Assembly (NCBI RefSeq): GCF_963169125.1
Contig: NC_084800.1
Span: 56,094,866 to 56,158,865, forward strand
Direction: 5' to 3'
DNA length: 64,000 nt
Source of the DNA: Humulus lupulus
Taxonomy: Eukaryota > Streptophyta > Magnoliopsida > Rosales > Cannabaceae
Every line of letters begins with the position of its first letter. The first letter of the stretch is position 1. Shown here one piece after another: positions 45,583-58,339 of the stretch. The notes beneath the pieces were generated by a model that was not told the DNA's origin, ran no database searches, and saw only the letters and a program-made list of their open reading frames with translations. A program made the translations under genes and the position numbers.

Positions 45583-46391
45583 ACCTAAATAACTCTGGGT
45601 ATTTGGATCTCATTTCATCTTCCCGTTCCCATGTCATTTCCTCAATATTTGAACTTCTCCACAAGAACTTAACTAGTGAAATCTTCTTATTTCTCAAATC
45701 TTTCTCTTTTCTGTCAAGAATTTTCACTGGTTTTTCTTCATATGTTAGGTCTTGTTCAACTTCTATTGGCTCTTAGTTTAGCACATGTGAAGGATCTGGA
45801 ACGTATTTTCTCAATAATGATACATGAAAAACATCGTGGAAATTCAACAATGATGGTGGTAATGCCAGTCTAGAGGCTACCTTTCCCACCTTTTCTAACA
45901 CTTCAAAAGGTCCAATAAATCTCGGGCTTAACTTCCCTTTCTTTCCAAACCTTATTGCTCCTTTCACAGGGGCAATTGTCATAAACCTTGTCCCCAGTGT
46001 TTAACTCCACATCTATTCGCTTTTGATTAACATTACTCTTTTGTCTACTCTGAGCAATTAACATTTTTTTTCTTATTTTCTCTACTGCTTCAGTTGTCAT
46101 TCTAACAAGATCTAGACCAAGATACTTTCTTTCTCACATTTCATATCAATGAATTTGTGACCTGCATTTTCTGCCATATAACATTTCATATGGTGCTACA
46201 CCAATCGTTGCATGAAAGCTATTGTTATAAGAAAACTCTATTAGACACAAATACTTCTCCCATGATCCTTGAAAATCTAAGACACAAGCACGAAGCATAT
46301 CTTCTAGAGTTTGAATGGTCCTTTCAGATTGTCCATCAGATTGGGGGGGATATGCCATAGTAAACTTCAATCTTGTGCCCAAAGCTCTTTG
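45583..46391 (-). pseudogene. Chromovirus integrase C-terminal half and chromodomain
   Basis: Continues the integrase interrupted at 46391: LGTRLKFTMAYPPQSDGQSERT, FSYNNSFHATIG and PYEMLYGRKC. Then come [22 protein letters not shown] and [17 protein letters not shown]. After a TAA (45773-45775) the same frame continues into a chromodomain: YEEKPVKILDRKEK, SLVKFLWR and EEMTWEREDEMRSKYPELF. This tail is typical of Tekay/Del elements. A frameshift lies near 45985 between the DKVY and KGAIRFG blocks. Not functional. Confidence 0.88.
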
Positions 46392-46887
46392 AATCAGGAA
46401 TCCAGAAGCTAGAAAGCATCTCTAGACATCGTTTGAATTTTATCATGCAGTGTAGCTATTTCAGACTCCAAAGTAGCAGCGGATCACTTTCTTGACCTTT
46501 AAAGGTATACAGATTTCTAATTCATAGATTGCCCGAGAGGAAGTCTAAGGTGTCAGCTTCAAGTGGACAACTTTCTCTTCCTTTTTGAGGTGTATTCAGA
46601 GGGTAAATGACACGGTCCGAGAAAGCAGTGAAATCATTTCGCCGGGAAGTCGACCACAGAAAACCGGAGCAAGAGCTACCTGAATCAAAGTTCTCCTTGC
46701 ATTAATAAGCCTGTTAACCCTTCCGAGAGCCCCAGCACAGAGCATCACCTCTCCCTTTTCATGCACCATTGCATGGTGGTATCGCCCTGTTTGGTCGTGA
46801 AAAACAACCCCAATTGCCGATTGCTTTGATCCAGTATAAGGTGAAGAAGAGGCTAAAATCAATGCAATTTAGGAGGACTTAATCTTA

Positions 46888-46957
46888 ATGAAAGGACATC
46901 AATTCAAATCCTGGATTTTTGAATTGAGAGAGATCAAGAATTCTCACTATTTCTTAG
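46888..46957 (+). pseudogene. ycf2: ycf2 5' fragment (plastid origin)
   Basis: [23 protein letters not shown] matches the ycf2 N-terminus as I know it, except that four residues after FELRE appear deleted. It breaks off into a TAG and unrelated sequence. In the nucleus it is a relic. Confidence 0.75.
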
Positions 46958-48161
46958 TCCACTGTTGGCGGAAGCCAATGTCCTGGGGTCCTAGGGACTC
47001 ATTCTGACTGAAACAAGGGGTGGGTATTTACCAACTTGGAAATATTCGATTTTAGCGTTTCTGGACAAATATTTATCCTCGGGGCGGGCAGATTTTCGTA
47101 TAAATAAATAGGGGATCCGGGGGAAAATGGCTTTTCATCGGGTCATCCTTTAACTGAAACTGAGACTAGGCATGGAAAAGCTCGATCAACGTCCTCCTCT
47201 CCCGAGGATAGAAATGGGGAGGTACCTTTCCTGTCACCTGTTAGGCCTATCGCTGCCTGGATCAATCAGCCTATTCTAGTTCGCCTTGTGTCATCCGATT
47301 TGAGGGAATGAATTGGATCATGAATTCTTTCAGACCATGGATTCGATAAGCTACGTGTCCGGTGCACGGAGAACTTCGGTCCCCCAAACTTACTTACTCG
47401 TGGCAACCTGCCGGCCTCCCAACGACCTATAACGCTAGTCATTACTCCCACTGGGGTTAGAAAGTAAGCCCCACAACCCAAAGCGGAGAGAATGGAATTA
47501 GGAATTCTATTTTCGTCTTATTGTAGGTCGGTCATCTGTTCCATTTTGAATTCCATCTCTTTTGTTAATTGATTTGGTCTACATAAATAGAACTCCTCCT
47601 ATTCTATTATTTTAAATAATTGGAAGTCCTTAGATCTTTATAGGTAGCCAGGATGCTTTACTTAACTCGACTCAAGCTTTACTTAGCCCATCAACTCCCA
47701 TGTCTTTCTTGGTTGGACCAACCCTGGAATTTTTAAAAGAGACCTCTGGAATTATATGGATACTTATTCCTACTTTTACTCTTGTATTGCTACACTGCAT
47801 GATAAAATTCAAATGATGTCTGAAGCTGAGAAGCTTCCTAAGGAACCGGTGATCTTCCCTCCTCCTAGTATCCTTACTAGTTGTCTGTCTTTTCTTTTAG
47901 GCCGAATAGGGAAGGTTCAAGTTTTGGTTCAGTAGATCTACCAGGTTACTGGAAATGACCAAAAAGTCTTTAACTGCTAAATGAGAGTCCTTGCCCATGC
48001 TCAAAGCACGTGCCCTCTCTTACCAAAGCTGTCATCCGAAAGGCTTGTTCTCACCTATAAACTAAACATTCTGGAGCTACAAAGATAGTTATTAAATCGT
48101 TAGCACCGCAACACCATTTCATTCCATTTTTAGTCAAATAGTAAAGGGTATTCCATTAGTA

Positions 48162-48224
48162 ATGAAAAAACGGGTTGAAGGGATCCGTATATGTTGTTCA
48201 GGTCGATTAGAAGGCGCAGAAATA
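48162..48224 (+). pseudogene. rps3: Mitochondrial rps3 fragment
   Basis: [20 protein letters not shown] corresponds to the conserved KH-like, C-terminal part of plant mitochondrial ribosomal protein S3. The match ends after EI, in the middle of the gene. It is a fragment, not expressed as a gene here. Confidence 0.75.
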
Positions 48225-48447
48225 GTATCAATATGCTTTCAAGCCTGAGTATTTTAAGCAAGTTTCTAGTCTCATACCTGTAATCGCATATTACCAGTAT
48301 CTCGTGTACATTATGTCTTTTCTTTTATTGGCATAGTCCGAGTGTATTAATATTTAATACTTTCATCCAGTACAGCCTCTATCTTTTAGCCAGCCAACGG
48401 GGTAAAGAGTAAAGAGCATGTGATTAGGGAGGAGGTGGTGCTCTTTG

Positions 48448-48889
48448 TAAACTTTCCCAAAACAATGAAGTAAATCGAGCATCCCAATATGAAATTATAG
48501 ATACTGGTACTCCATGTAATCTAACAATCTATTGAACATATAATTCAGCTCACTGATCCATAGTATAAGTCATGCGTACCGAAAGAAAGTGTGCTGATTT
48601 GGTATATTGGTCTACTATAACCCAAATATCATCATGTTGTTTAGAAGTCTTTGGCAATCCAACTACAAAAATAGTAGTCTCTTCCCATTTCTACCTGGTA
48701 TTTGTATTGGTTGTAGTAAACCAGCAGGTTTCTGATGTTCAGCTTTCACTTGTTGACTGGTTAAACACTTGGCTACAAACTCGACCACATCCTTTTTCAT
48801 GTTGGGCCACCAATAGTGTCTTTTCAAGTCATTATACATCTTTGTAATAACCATACTCGTGCATGTATTTAAGTCACACCGGGGCCCAT
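48448..48889 (-). pseudogene. Chromovirus integrase N-terminal half (zinc finger and core start)
   Basis: Minus strand reads [26 protein letters not shown], then [16 protein letters not shown], the HHCC finger of a Ty3 integrase. After a gap with lost frame the core follows: GVPVSI, then [16 protein letters not shown] up to 48448, where the organellar insert breaks it. The 5' side is cut at 48889 by an LTR insertion. RT and RNase H are missing. Confidence 0.82.
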
Positions 48890-49440
48890 TGTAATGACCC
48901 AAATTTCCTAATAAGGCTTAGATCCTTGATTAGGAGGTCGGGAGGGTCATAATTTATTTATTATGCAATTAAATGATTATATGCATGATTATGTGAATTA
49001 TATTATTATATGATGATAAATGCATGCATGTGAGTCCACATTTCATTATAAGGGCATTTTGGTAATTTGGCCCGTTGAGGGTATATTTGTATATTTTCAT
49101 GCATGTTGGTGATTTATGATGAGGCCACATTATAATGTGGATTTTTTCGAGCTATTCGGCATGAGACGATCTTTGAATGCAAGTTAGCGGGTTGGTCATA
49201 TCGGGGTTATTTTCTGGGCTCGAGGTGAGTCTCGTGGTAATTTGATGATTAGTACATTATTGAGAATTATAGGGTAATGGGATATGATTTATTACTATTT
49301 GAGAATATTGGGAATAACGGAATTTGGAGGACGTTAATTATAATTAACGTGCTAGACTGGAAATGATGAGTTTGCCCTTGCTAGCCTTGAAAGGAAATTA
49401 TTTAACTTATGGGCATTTTGGTCATTTAGCCAAGGGATAT

Positions 49441-51684
49441 TGTAACGACCCGAATCTGCTAATCAGACTTAGGATCTTGATTAACGTGCCTGGAGGGCAA
49501 TAAATGGTTTAGTATACTTTAATATGTTAATGGGTGAATTTATGTGAATATTTGACAGTGGTGCATGTTTAGTGAGTTAAATGTGCATGTGGGCCCCGTC
49601 TGGGTATTAGGGGCATGAATGTGATATATATGTTGTATATGTGTGATATGTCTGTACAGCACGATCTGAGACAGTTCTGGGGAGCAGATAGCCAGAGAGT
49701 CACAACGGGGTTGAGATTCGGACTCGGGGTGAGTCGAGGGCTAATTCGGGTATTAGTCGAGTTATGGGATTATCGGGACATAAAAATAAATATTTGGAGA
49801 TATATTTGAGGATAGAATGTCTAGGCGGGAATGTTGGGGAATTTTACCATTTTTCCCTCGGGGACGTTTTGGTACCCCAAGCCTTGAGGTAACCTTTAGA
49901 CTTAAGTTATATAAGACAAATAAAAGAGAGGAACAGTTTAGAAATCTTTAGAAACCGACTCACTTTATTTCAGCTGAAGATAAACCATATCTCTTCTTCA
50001 TTTTCATTCCCTAAGACAAAACTCAAGGAGCTATGGTGGAAACTAGCTTAAGCAAGGAATTGGCTGAGGAAACTTGGGGAACTTGAAGCTTGAAGATTGA
50101 AGCATAGGGGGAAACTGGTTCTAAGACTCAAATCAGCAAGAGGTAAGTTTGATTATGGTGGTTAAGTCTAAAGTTTCAGCTAGTTATTAGAGTATGCATG
50201 CTAGTAAGCTTGATTTATTCTTGTGTGGTTTAGTTGAGTTTTGGGGTGAATTCTAATGGGTTTTGATGTTGTTACTGAGTTATTATGAGCTGGGTTATAT
50301 GTGTTTAATATCTGGGTTAGATAGGTGAGTTTTGGTGGGGGTTAGCTTGAAGGAAATGGAGGAAATTGATGAAGAGTTCTGGGTTCAGCGGGGAGAGTCG
50401 CGGCCCGCATGCGCGCGCAGCCATGGGAGGCTGAGAGAACTTGAGCGTGCCGCGGCGCTTGCAGGGCGCACCGCGACCCGCATGGGGTCAGTAAAGAGCT
50501 AGCCTCTGTTTTGAGGCTAGCCGCGGCTCTAGTGGGAGGGGTCGCGGCCCTTAGTGTCTGTTTGTATCTTTAAGGGTATTTAGGCTTGGGAACTTAAAGG
50601 GTAAGGCTCGGGATGGATTTGATCATTTGGATTGATGGAATTCAAGGTCCCGGAGGTTAGGGTTATGATTTGAGGTTATTCATTGGATTCGAATTTGATG
50701 ACTGAATGTTGGTGATGTGTTGTGACTAGGGATTTTGATGAGGCTCCAGTTTGAGGACTGTGCTCGGGAAATCGATGCTCAGAAAGCTCGGAATTCAGGT
50801 AAGAGAACCTTGTTCCCATAGAGCTTGTGTGCAGAGCTGAGCCCAATGTGTTTGAATGAATTGATATGCAGGGCTGAGCCCAGTGTGATTGAATGGATTA
50901 GTATGCAGGGCCGAGCCCAATATGTTAGAATTGTGGGGTGTAGCCCCTTATCTGTTTATGCTTGCTTGCTATGCTTTGTGAGTTATGATGTGAAGGGTCG
51001 GCTTGAGCCGGAAACGGTGTAGACCAAGAACGGCGAAGGGCCGGGAATGGCATTGGGCACGTTGAGTGCAAGGCCGAGAACGGCAAGAGGCCGAGAGCAG
51101 CGCTGAGCACGTGGGGTGCAAGTTGCTAGGGCGGGTCCCTAGAAGGATACCTGGGATATCCTCCCGGCATGGTCCGCGAACCCAGGGCTTGGTAAATGCC
51201 TGGGACGGCTAGGCCGTACGTGTTTAGCCATTGGTGGCATGCTTTAATGTTTGTTATATGTGTTGCATATGTTATCTGCTTGTGGGTTCTCTTGCTGGGC
51301 TTCGGCTCACAGATGCTCTGTGGTGCAGGTAAAGGGTACAGAGGTGATCAACCAACCATGAGTACAGCAGGCGTGAGGCGGCGTGTACATGTTTGGCCAG
51401 CCTGGCCGCCACGGCCAGAGGATTTTGGGAGATGCTTGTAGATAAACTCTGATTTTGTTGTCTAGTCGACCTGGTTTAAATAATATGTTGTAAACATTTC
51501 TAAACTGTATTTCGAGATCCCAAATGTAAACCTTTTATGATTTTCTAAGGAAATTAATATTTCTAAAAATTTTCCTCTGTTTATAGCTTAATTACACTGT
51601 TTGATCTAAAACCTCGATTAGCGAGATGAAAGCACGTTTCTTAAAACTCACTTGGTAACGGCTCTAAGGAAGTAGGGCGTTACA
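49441..51684 (+). mobile_element. Solo LTR B, 2,244 bp, TSD GATAT
   Basis: Starts TGTAACGACCC and ends GGGCGTTACA, with GATAT at 49436-49440 and 51685-51689. It has a CG-rich block at about 50390-50545. The conserved GCTTCGGCTCAC...GTGGTGCAGGTAAAGG segment is at about 51299-51340. A run of AGGGCTGAGCCCA-like repeats lies at 50830-50925. No coding capacity. Confidence 0.88.
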
Positions 51685-52875
51685 GATATATTCAACTAGA
51701 AAGTTGTAGAAGGAAGCTTAGGCAGCAAAAATAGATCACGTTTCTTCCTCTTCCTCCCGAACATCTTTTTCTCCTCTTTCCTTTGAAATTTTGAAGCTCC
51801 AATTGAGGATTCAAGCTAGGGAATCAATGCATGAGAGTTTAGGATTATGTTCAGCCATTGAAGACGGTTTAATCCTAAGTATGAGGTAAGGTTTAGCCAT
51901 GAAATCTCTGGTTTATGCTCTGTTTCCAATTGGTTTTCAATTGAAATCTTGGATTGGATAGTTGGGGATTCAATAAGGTTTTTTGGAAAGTTTGACTGGG
52001 TTTTGATTCCTAAGACTTGTAGAATTGGTTTTGATGTTCATTTGTGGGTTTGATTGAGGTTTGAAATCAGTTTTTGGAGTTTGGAATTCGGAGAACTCGA
52101 AGGGGAAAAAACCAGAGCTGGAACACCCTGGTTCTGGCGCTACAGCGCTATCTAGGGCTTGGCTGCTCTACTTGTAGCACCAGAGCGCCTGGGGGGCAGC
52201 GCTGTAGCGCTACCCTGTTTTCCAAGGGCATTATTTTGGGTACTTTTTAGGGTTTTTGGCTCGGGGTTTCAATTCTTAAGGCTTGGGATCGAATTTATTA
52301 ACCGTGTTAGCAAGATTCGAGGTCCCAGGAGCGAGGTTTAGGTCATGAACCTTTTATTATTGATGGAATTCCATATTTGGTTATGACTAGGTGAGCGCTA
52401 AGGGATCAAAAGATTGATCGTTCTCAAGGGTCGTTTTGTAACTTATTTCTCGCTCAAACCGAAGGTAAGAAAATTGCACCCAGTATGTGACATGCATGGT
52501 TATTGATGAGGCATGTTGAGTACTCTATATGTGAACATTGATTTCATATTGAATGCTTAGCAATCTTGCTTATTTGTGAGTGGTACTGACTTATTGTGAG
52601 TTGTGACTCATTAGTCTAGTTCGACAGTGGTACTAAGCACTGGTTGTATGGTATTGACTTATGAGTCAAGAACGGTATTAGCGTGTTTAACACAAGCCGA
52701 AAAGATTAGATCTAGTCAACATAAGCATTATCATCATAAGCATGAAATGCTTGACCGACCTTAAGTTCGATGAAAACTAAAAGCGCTTGTCTAATCTAAA
52801 GGCTAGTTACATAGAGCCAAGGCTATAAGCTCAGGTGACTGAAACGTCACATGGCTAGGGGGCGTGGGACCTCAG

Positions 52876-53097
52876 AGATAGACTTATCAATCATCTACAC
52901 AGGGATAGACTTATCAGTCATTTACTCAGAGATAGACTTATCAGTCATCTAAACAGAGATAGACTTATCAGTCATCTACAGATAGATAGACTTGTCAGTC
53001 ATCTATTTAGAGAGTGACTTATTAGTGAACTATTCAGAGAAAGACTTATTAGTCATCTACCTCAAAGTGAGAGACTTATTAGTCATCTACTCAGAGC
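52876..53097 (+). repeat. Tandem array of about 30 bp units in element A
   Basis: Roughly eight units built on AGACTTATCAGTCATCTAC, later AGACTTATTAGTCATCTAC. Each holds the inverted core GACTTAT-N-AGTC. Unit length varies by a few bases. Confidence 0.85.
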
Positions 53098-53734
53098 GCA
53101 TGACTCCACAAACATTTATTTGTACCTGCTTGCATGCATGAGTAAGGTTATTACTGCTAGGCATGTCTATTATGATTTGGTGACATGTTATTACTTGTTC
53201 ATGAGCATATTGAGTTTTCTTGCTGAGCTTCGGCTCACGGGTGCTATGTGGTGCAGGTAAAGGAAAAAGAAATTTGGTCCATCCTTGAGTTGGAGAGCTT
53301 AGGTGACGATATGTACATATGTGTCTGCTCGACCACTACGGCCGAGGGTTTAAAGAGGAACTAGGGTTAAACCCTATTTTGCCGCTTAGGTCGGCTGGTT
53401 GTAAATGTTTTATTGTAATTAACCTTTAAAAATATATTTTTGGGATCCCAATGTATACAGTAAACGTATTAGTGAAACGTTGTATCTTTGACAAAAAAAT
53501 TTAACCCTAAATCATTAATCACACTTAATAGCATGATTATGACCAAATACACAACGTAACGGTCCCTGGGTAATAGGGCGTTACAACCATTGCCATATTC
53601 CCATCTAACTAGCCTTAGAGTTAGCCCATCGCTTCTTGCACTTTATTTTCCTGGTGGCCATAAGGTCGTTCAAGCGTATATCATGTTTCTGGGTTGGTTT
53701 AACCAATTTGGCCTGCTTTCAACATGATGTTGCC

Positions 53735-53872
53735 GCCCTCGACTTATAAGTCAAGCCTTTCGATCATATATAACAGATAAACCATCGACTTATAAGCCGA
53801 ACTTTTCAATCACATATAATTGATAAACTCTCGACTTATAAGTCGAGCTTTGCAATCATATATAATAGATAA
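53735..53872. repeat. Palindromic TTATAAGTCGA repeats in element D
   Basis: Three units of about 50 bp start CGACTTATAAG (53739, 53789, 53832). One contains the perfect 18 bp palindrome CTCGACTTATAAGTCGAG at 53830-53847. A further unit continues after element C at 56307-56350. Confidence 0.8.
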
Positions 53873-56302
53873 TGTAACATCCCAAATTTCCTAATTGGGC
53901 TTAGTGCCTGGATTATGGGGCCGGGAGGCAATAATTGGGTTAATATGTGAATTATATTATAATATAATCATGTTTGTATTTTAAAGATATTAACTATGTG
54001 TATGTGGGTCCGCTTCTTATAAGAAGGGTATATTGGTAATCTGACCCGTTAGGGGTATAAATGTGAATATGTACTTGTGTGATTGAGACCACATTATTAT
54101 GTGGATATATCTGGGTTACTCGACAAGAGGCGATCGCGATGAGTAAGTTAGCGAAAAAGTCACAATGCGGTCTTGATACCCGGCTCGGGGTGAGCTTAGG
54201 GATATTCTAGTAATTTAGTACATTACCGGGAATTAGTGGGTAATGGGAATTTATTGGTAATTGTGTGAGAATATTGGGAGTAGCGGGAATTATAGAATGA
54301 AAATTGTGGGTAACGGGATTTAAAGCAAAGGACAAAATTGCCCTTGTGAACACTTGATGAATAAGATAAGGGCAAGGGGTAGAGTGGTCATTTTGGGCTA
54401 ATTTTAGTGTTTGAGTGGGCAGGGATTGCTGAGAAGGTTAAGGAACAAAAGGGAAACAAAGAACTCAGCAGCTGTCCTTTCTCTCTCTCACGTTCTCTAG
54501 GTGCCATAGAAGCTTGAGGAGGTTTTTTTGGAAAATTGAGGAGTAAAGCTTGGGAAAGCAAGGTGTTAGGCTTGGGGGAAAATCAGAGGCTAGGTTCAAA
54601 GGTTTCATCACAGTTAAGGTAAGGGTTCTGAACTGAAATTTCTTGGTTAACTTTGCTGAATATTTAGAGAAAATATGTTTATGCATGCTTGATAATTGAA
54701 GGGATAGGTTTGGGTAAATTTGATGTGTTTCACTATGATAATTGGTTGGGTTTGATTGGTGAGAATGATTATATGAGTTTGGGGAATTGAATTGGAGAAG
54801 TGGGATGGAATTGGATAAGTTTTAGTTGGATTTGGTTGAAGAAAAACCCAGAAAATTCTGGGTTCGTGGTGATGAGTCGCGGCCTGCGAAGGAGATTTTG
54901 AGCCAGCAGGGCTCGGATGCAGGGGCGGGCCGCAGCGCCTCAGGGGCGCGGCGCGGTGCACGTTAGTTTCCAAGGAGGCCGCCTCTGGATTTAGAGGCGG
55001 GCCGTGGCTCGGCTGGGAGGGGCCGCGGCTCTTAAGGGGAATTTTGGCTTAAGTGCGATTTTTAGAATGGGAACTTAACCGTTTGGGCTCAGGATCGATC
55101 CTACTTCCTTGTTAAGTGGAATTCGATGTCCCGGAGGCTAAGAGTTGGTCTGGAAGTTGTTATTTACCTGTTATTGATGGGAACTTCTTTATCGCGGTTG
55201 TGACTAGGTTTTCGCTAAGGGCTAGAATCGGGGATCGTGCTCGGAGGGTTGTCGCTAGTAACCCGCATACGGACCAAATGTAAGAAAACTGCATCTGTTA
55301 TGTGAATGCATGATTAGAGCTTAGTTAAGGTGATGAACATGATTATAATTATGTGGCAAATGTCTGATTAGGTATGCTGTAACGTGCATAATTATGATTA
55401 TGCTTATGACTGTTGAGTGAATGTATTATAATGCATTGTGTGATTATCTGTTAAGTATGCTATATGAAACATGTGGCTGTCTGTTATGACTGTGAGTCTT
55501 AGTTTATAAACTAGGGTATCATTAGAATGCTAAATGGGGATTGACTTATTAGTTGAGAATATGATGGGCTCTGGGAGATTCTCAATGGTTGAAAATCCCA
55601 AGGCTTCAACTTATAAGTTGGAGGCACGTGGTGGCTTGATTTATAAGTCAAGGGCATAAGGAACTTAGTTTATAAGCTAAGATTAGCATAAAGCACGTGG
55701 AGTGCAGGCCACCATGGCTGGGCCACCCTAGGAGTGCAACATGCACTTGACTGGCTCAGATGCCAACAACATGAAAGGAAGTGCGACATGCACTTGTATG
55801 ACTCTATGGTCTCCAATTGGGTTTAATGAGTGCACTGGATTCAGTTATTACTGTTTGATGGTTGTTTTATTCACTGAACTGTTGATTGAGTTTTCTTGCT
55901 GAGTCTTCTGGCTCACAGGTGCTTTGTGGTGCAGGTAAAGGTAAAGAGAAGCTCAACCAGCCATGAGTCGGAGGGCATTAGCAGTGGTATGTACATATGC
56001 AGTCCGCTCGACCACCACGACCGAGATGCTCAGAGGAACTAGGGTTAAACCTAGCTTTTGCCGCTTAGGATGACTTAATATGTAATCTGAGTTTTGTAAC
56101 AGGCTTTTAAACTAATGTTTTTGGGATCCCATGTAGAGAATTGGTTACTAACTTAATGGAAATGTTTATGAGATAATCAAAAGTTTTTAATACCTAAACC
56201 TTAGTGGCTTAAGCACATGTTTAGTCCAAATGACTTGTTAGTAAGTCCAGCACTGGTTTCTATACACACCTGGTAATGGACCCTAATTAGCAGGGCGTTA
56301 CA
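53873..56302 (+). mobile_element. Solo LTR C, 2,430 bp, TSD GATAA
   Basis: Starts TGTAACATCCC and ends GGGCGTTACA, flanked by GATAA on both sides (53868-53872 and 56303-56307). It has a CG-rich block at about 54875-55030 and repeats around TTATAAGTT at 55500-55680. The conserved CTCACAGGTGC...GTGGTGCAGGTAAAGG segment is near 55911-55940. Non-coding. Confidence 0.88.
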
Positions 56303-57849
56303 GATAACCTTTGACTTCTAAGTCGTTCTTTTCAATTAGATACAGTAGATAAAAGTCATTATTTAACAAAGGTATGCACAACGCAATCAATATGTTCAAT
56401 ACAATATTTTAAGCATGGTTATAACCATGTTTCATAACTGGGGCTCGAGCCCTAACCATAGTCCGAGTGCAATTTTCTTACCTCAAGTCCTGAGTGGATA
56501 GCATATGGCGACCCAGAGTGCGATCCTTTCCTCCCGAGCCTAACGGTTCACCCTAGTCACAACCATAACAAGGAATAACTTTCAAGAAACGAACCAATAA
56601 AGACTTTTGGACCAAGTCTTAGCTTCTGAGACCTTGAATTCTACAAAATCAGGTAGTAGAACCATCCCCGAGCCTTTAGGTGTGGGTTCCCATAACCCAA
56701 AACACATTTTCCTCACTTTTCCCTGTTTGGACCGCGACCCCCGGACACAAGATCTGTGACGCTCAACTAAGAAGAGAGTGCCGAAAATCCCCTGCACATG
56801 CATCGCGGCGCAACCCGCCAAGAACAGTGTCACAACATGACCTTGCGAACTCGAAAACCCACGATTTTAGAAATTGAAACTCACCATAAATCCATCCCGA
56901 AACATAGTTTTGACCTTTATAGTGGTCTGAGCATCTTAGAAGCACAATAAACAACCTTAAAACCTAACTGAAACCCAACCTCCAAGAAATTCTTTTTAAA
57001 ACTTTCAAAACCAAAATCTAAAACTTAAAAACAGAATTACCTCTGGCCATACGCGATTCCCAGCTTTTTCCCTAAGCTTAAAAGCTTCAAAATCCTCCCT
57101 CATAAGCACTTCAATCCTTAGCAAGCTTGTTTCCATGCTTTAGAATCAAAATTCTCTTCAAGAATTCAGAAAAGATAAATTAGAGGGAGAGGGAGAGAAT
57201 GTGAGAGAGGAGTGAGAGAGAGAGTTTGAGTTTCTGTTTTCTAAGTTGATAAACTCAACCTTAGCCTATATCATTCAAGTAGTCCAAAAGACCAAAATGC
57301 CCCCACTTAGTTACTTTCCTCTCAAAGCCCACTAAGGGCAAAATCGACATTTTACACTCTCGTCTCACATTACACTTATAATTCCCAATTAATTCCGCCA
57401 ATCCCGGAATATCACTATTTGTCCCAAAACACGTCTCATACTCCAGTGAGTCCCGGTAACTCACTGAATTACCAAAATACCTCTTGGCTCGCCCCAAGCC
57501 AAGTATTAATCCCCGTTGTGACTAGACCACAATCTTGCTCAAAAGGACCGACTCTTGTCGAATTTCTCAAATATATTTACGTAATAATGTAGTATCAATC
57601 ATATAATCACAATTATACCCTCAGCTATACAAAATTACAAATATACCCCTTTAAATAAAAGTGAGCCTGTTACGCACATTTAGTACACTTAAACATGCAT
57701 AATCAGTCATATCATAATATAACTAATGCAATTCATATAATCACATTAATATCCAATTAAATAACATATTAACACATAATAATCGAATAATGTCCTCATG
57801 GCCCTCTAATAAAGGCACTAAGCCTCATTAGGAACTTTGAGACGTTACA

Positions 57850-58339
57850 TATACAATATTTATAAGGACAAAATGGATGATGGGGAGTGATGAGACAACT
57901 CATTTCCTTTCTTAGCTTTATCCCTGTGATGGTCATAAAATTTATGGTATTTACATTTTCCAATACTGACAAGGAAAAAAACACGTGTTTTCATTACTTG
58001 AGGCCTGGGCTTTGGCATTAAGTTCCAGAACTTTGGCGACTCGGTGGTCGTATAACTTCACCTCGCATATAACATCTTTAGCGAGGTCACGTTGGCAAGG
58101 AAACCTGGGCGACCTACGTAAAATCGACTTGTTGGGAATATCACTGTTAGTTTTTTTAGAAATGTTTGATTCTCGTCTGCAACCACGCCACCCAGTCCAA
58201 AATGTGTTATAACACTCTCTAGAGATCCATGAAATAACTAAAGAGGCATCATTTTCAACAAACTATATTTTAGCACAATAGTAAAGAAGAAAAAGAAAAC
58301 TTGAAATTTGTTATAGGCTAAAAATTGTGTCAAATTTGG
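57850..58339. other. Unassigned non-coding sequence
   Basis: An open frame at 57985-58212 (+) has no motif I recognise and could be an old retroelement fragment. Nothing firm. Confidence 0.3.

Larger units (their letters stand above)
46392..48447. other. Organellar DNA insertion (NUMT-like mosaic) inside the integrase
   Basis: About 2.05 kb with base composition unlike its neighbours, flanked by an 8 bp repeat GCTCTTTG (46384-46391 and 48440-48447). Without it the integrase reads straight through FWESLQRA into LGTRLKF. Inside are a mitochondrial rps3 fragment ([18 protein letters not shown], 48162-48224, +) and a plastid ycf2 start ([15 protein letters not shown], 46888-46957, +). Plant mitochondria often hold plastid pieces, so one mitochondrial source explains both. 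Other stretches, including an open frame at 46596-46862 (-), I could not name. Confidence 0.75.
48890..53585 (+). mobile_element. Solo-LTR-like element A (about 2.45 kb) with element B nested inside
   Basis: Starts TGTAATGACCC and ends AGGGCGTTACA, the tips typical of this family. Flanks are CCCAT (48885-48889) and ACCAT (53586-53590), a near duplication. Element B and its duplicated GATAT account for 49441-51689. Near the 3' end it shares a block with B and C (GAGCTTCGGCTCACGGGTGC, GTGGTGCAGGTAAAGG). No protein is encoded. Confidence 0.7.
53586..57849 (-). mobile_element. LTR-family element D, minus strand, truncated, with C nested inside
   Basis: On the minus strand it begins TGTAACGTCTC at 57849, then follows the family pattern: GGCTTAGTGCC near the tip, a CG-rich block near 56750-56820, then GACTTATAAGTC repeats at 53738-53870 and 56303-56350. 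Element C sits inside this repeat region. The 3' tip (GGGCGTTACA) is missing at the low end, so it is truncated near 53586. Confidence 0.55.

Noticed and set aside
46596..46862. Novel gene in the organellar insert
   Set aside because: An open frame of 88 residues without recognisable domain, inside a mosaic of organelle fragments; I cannot support it as a gene.
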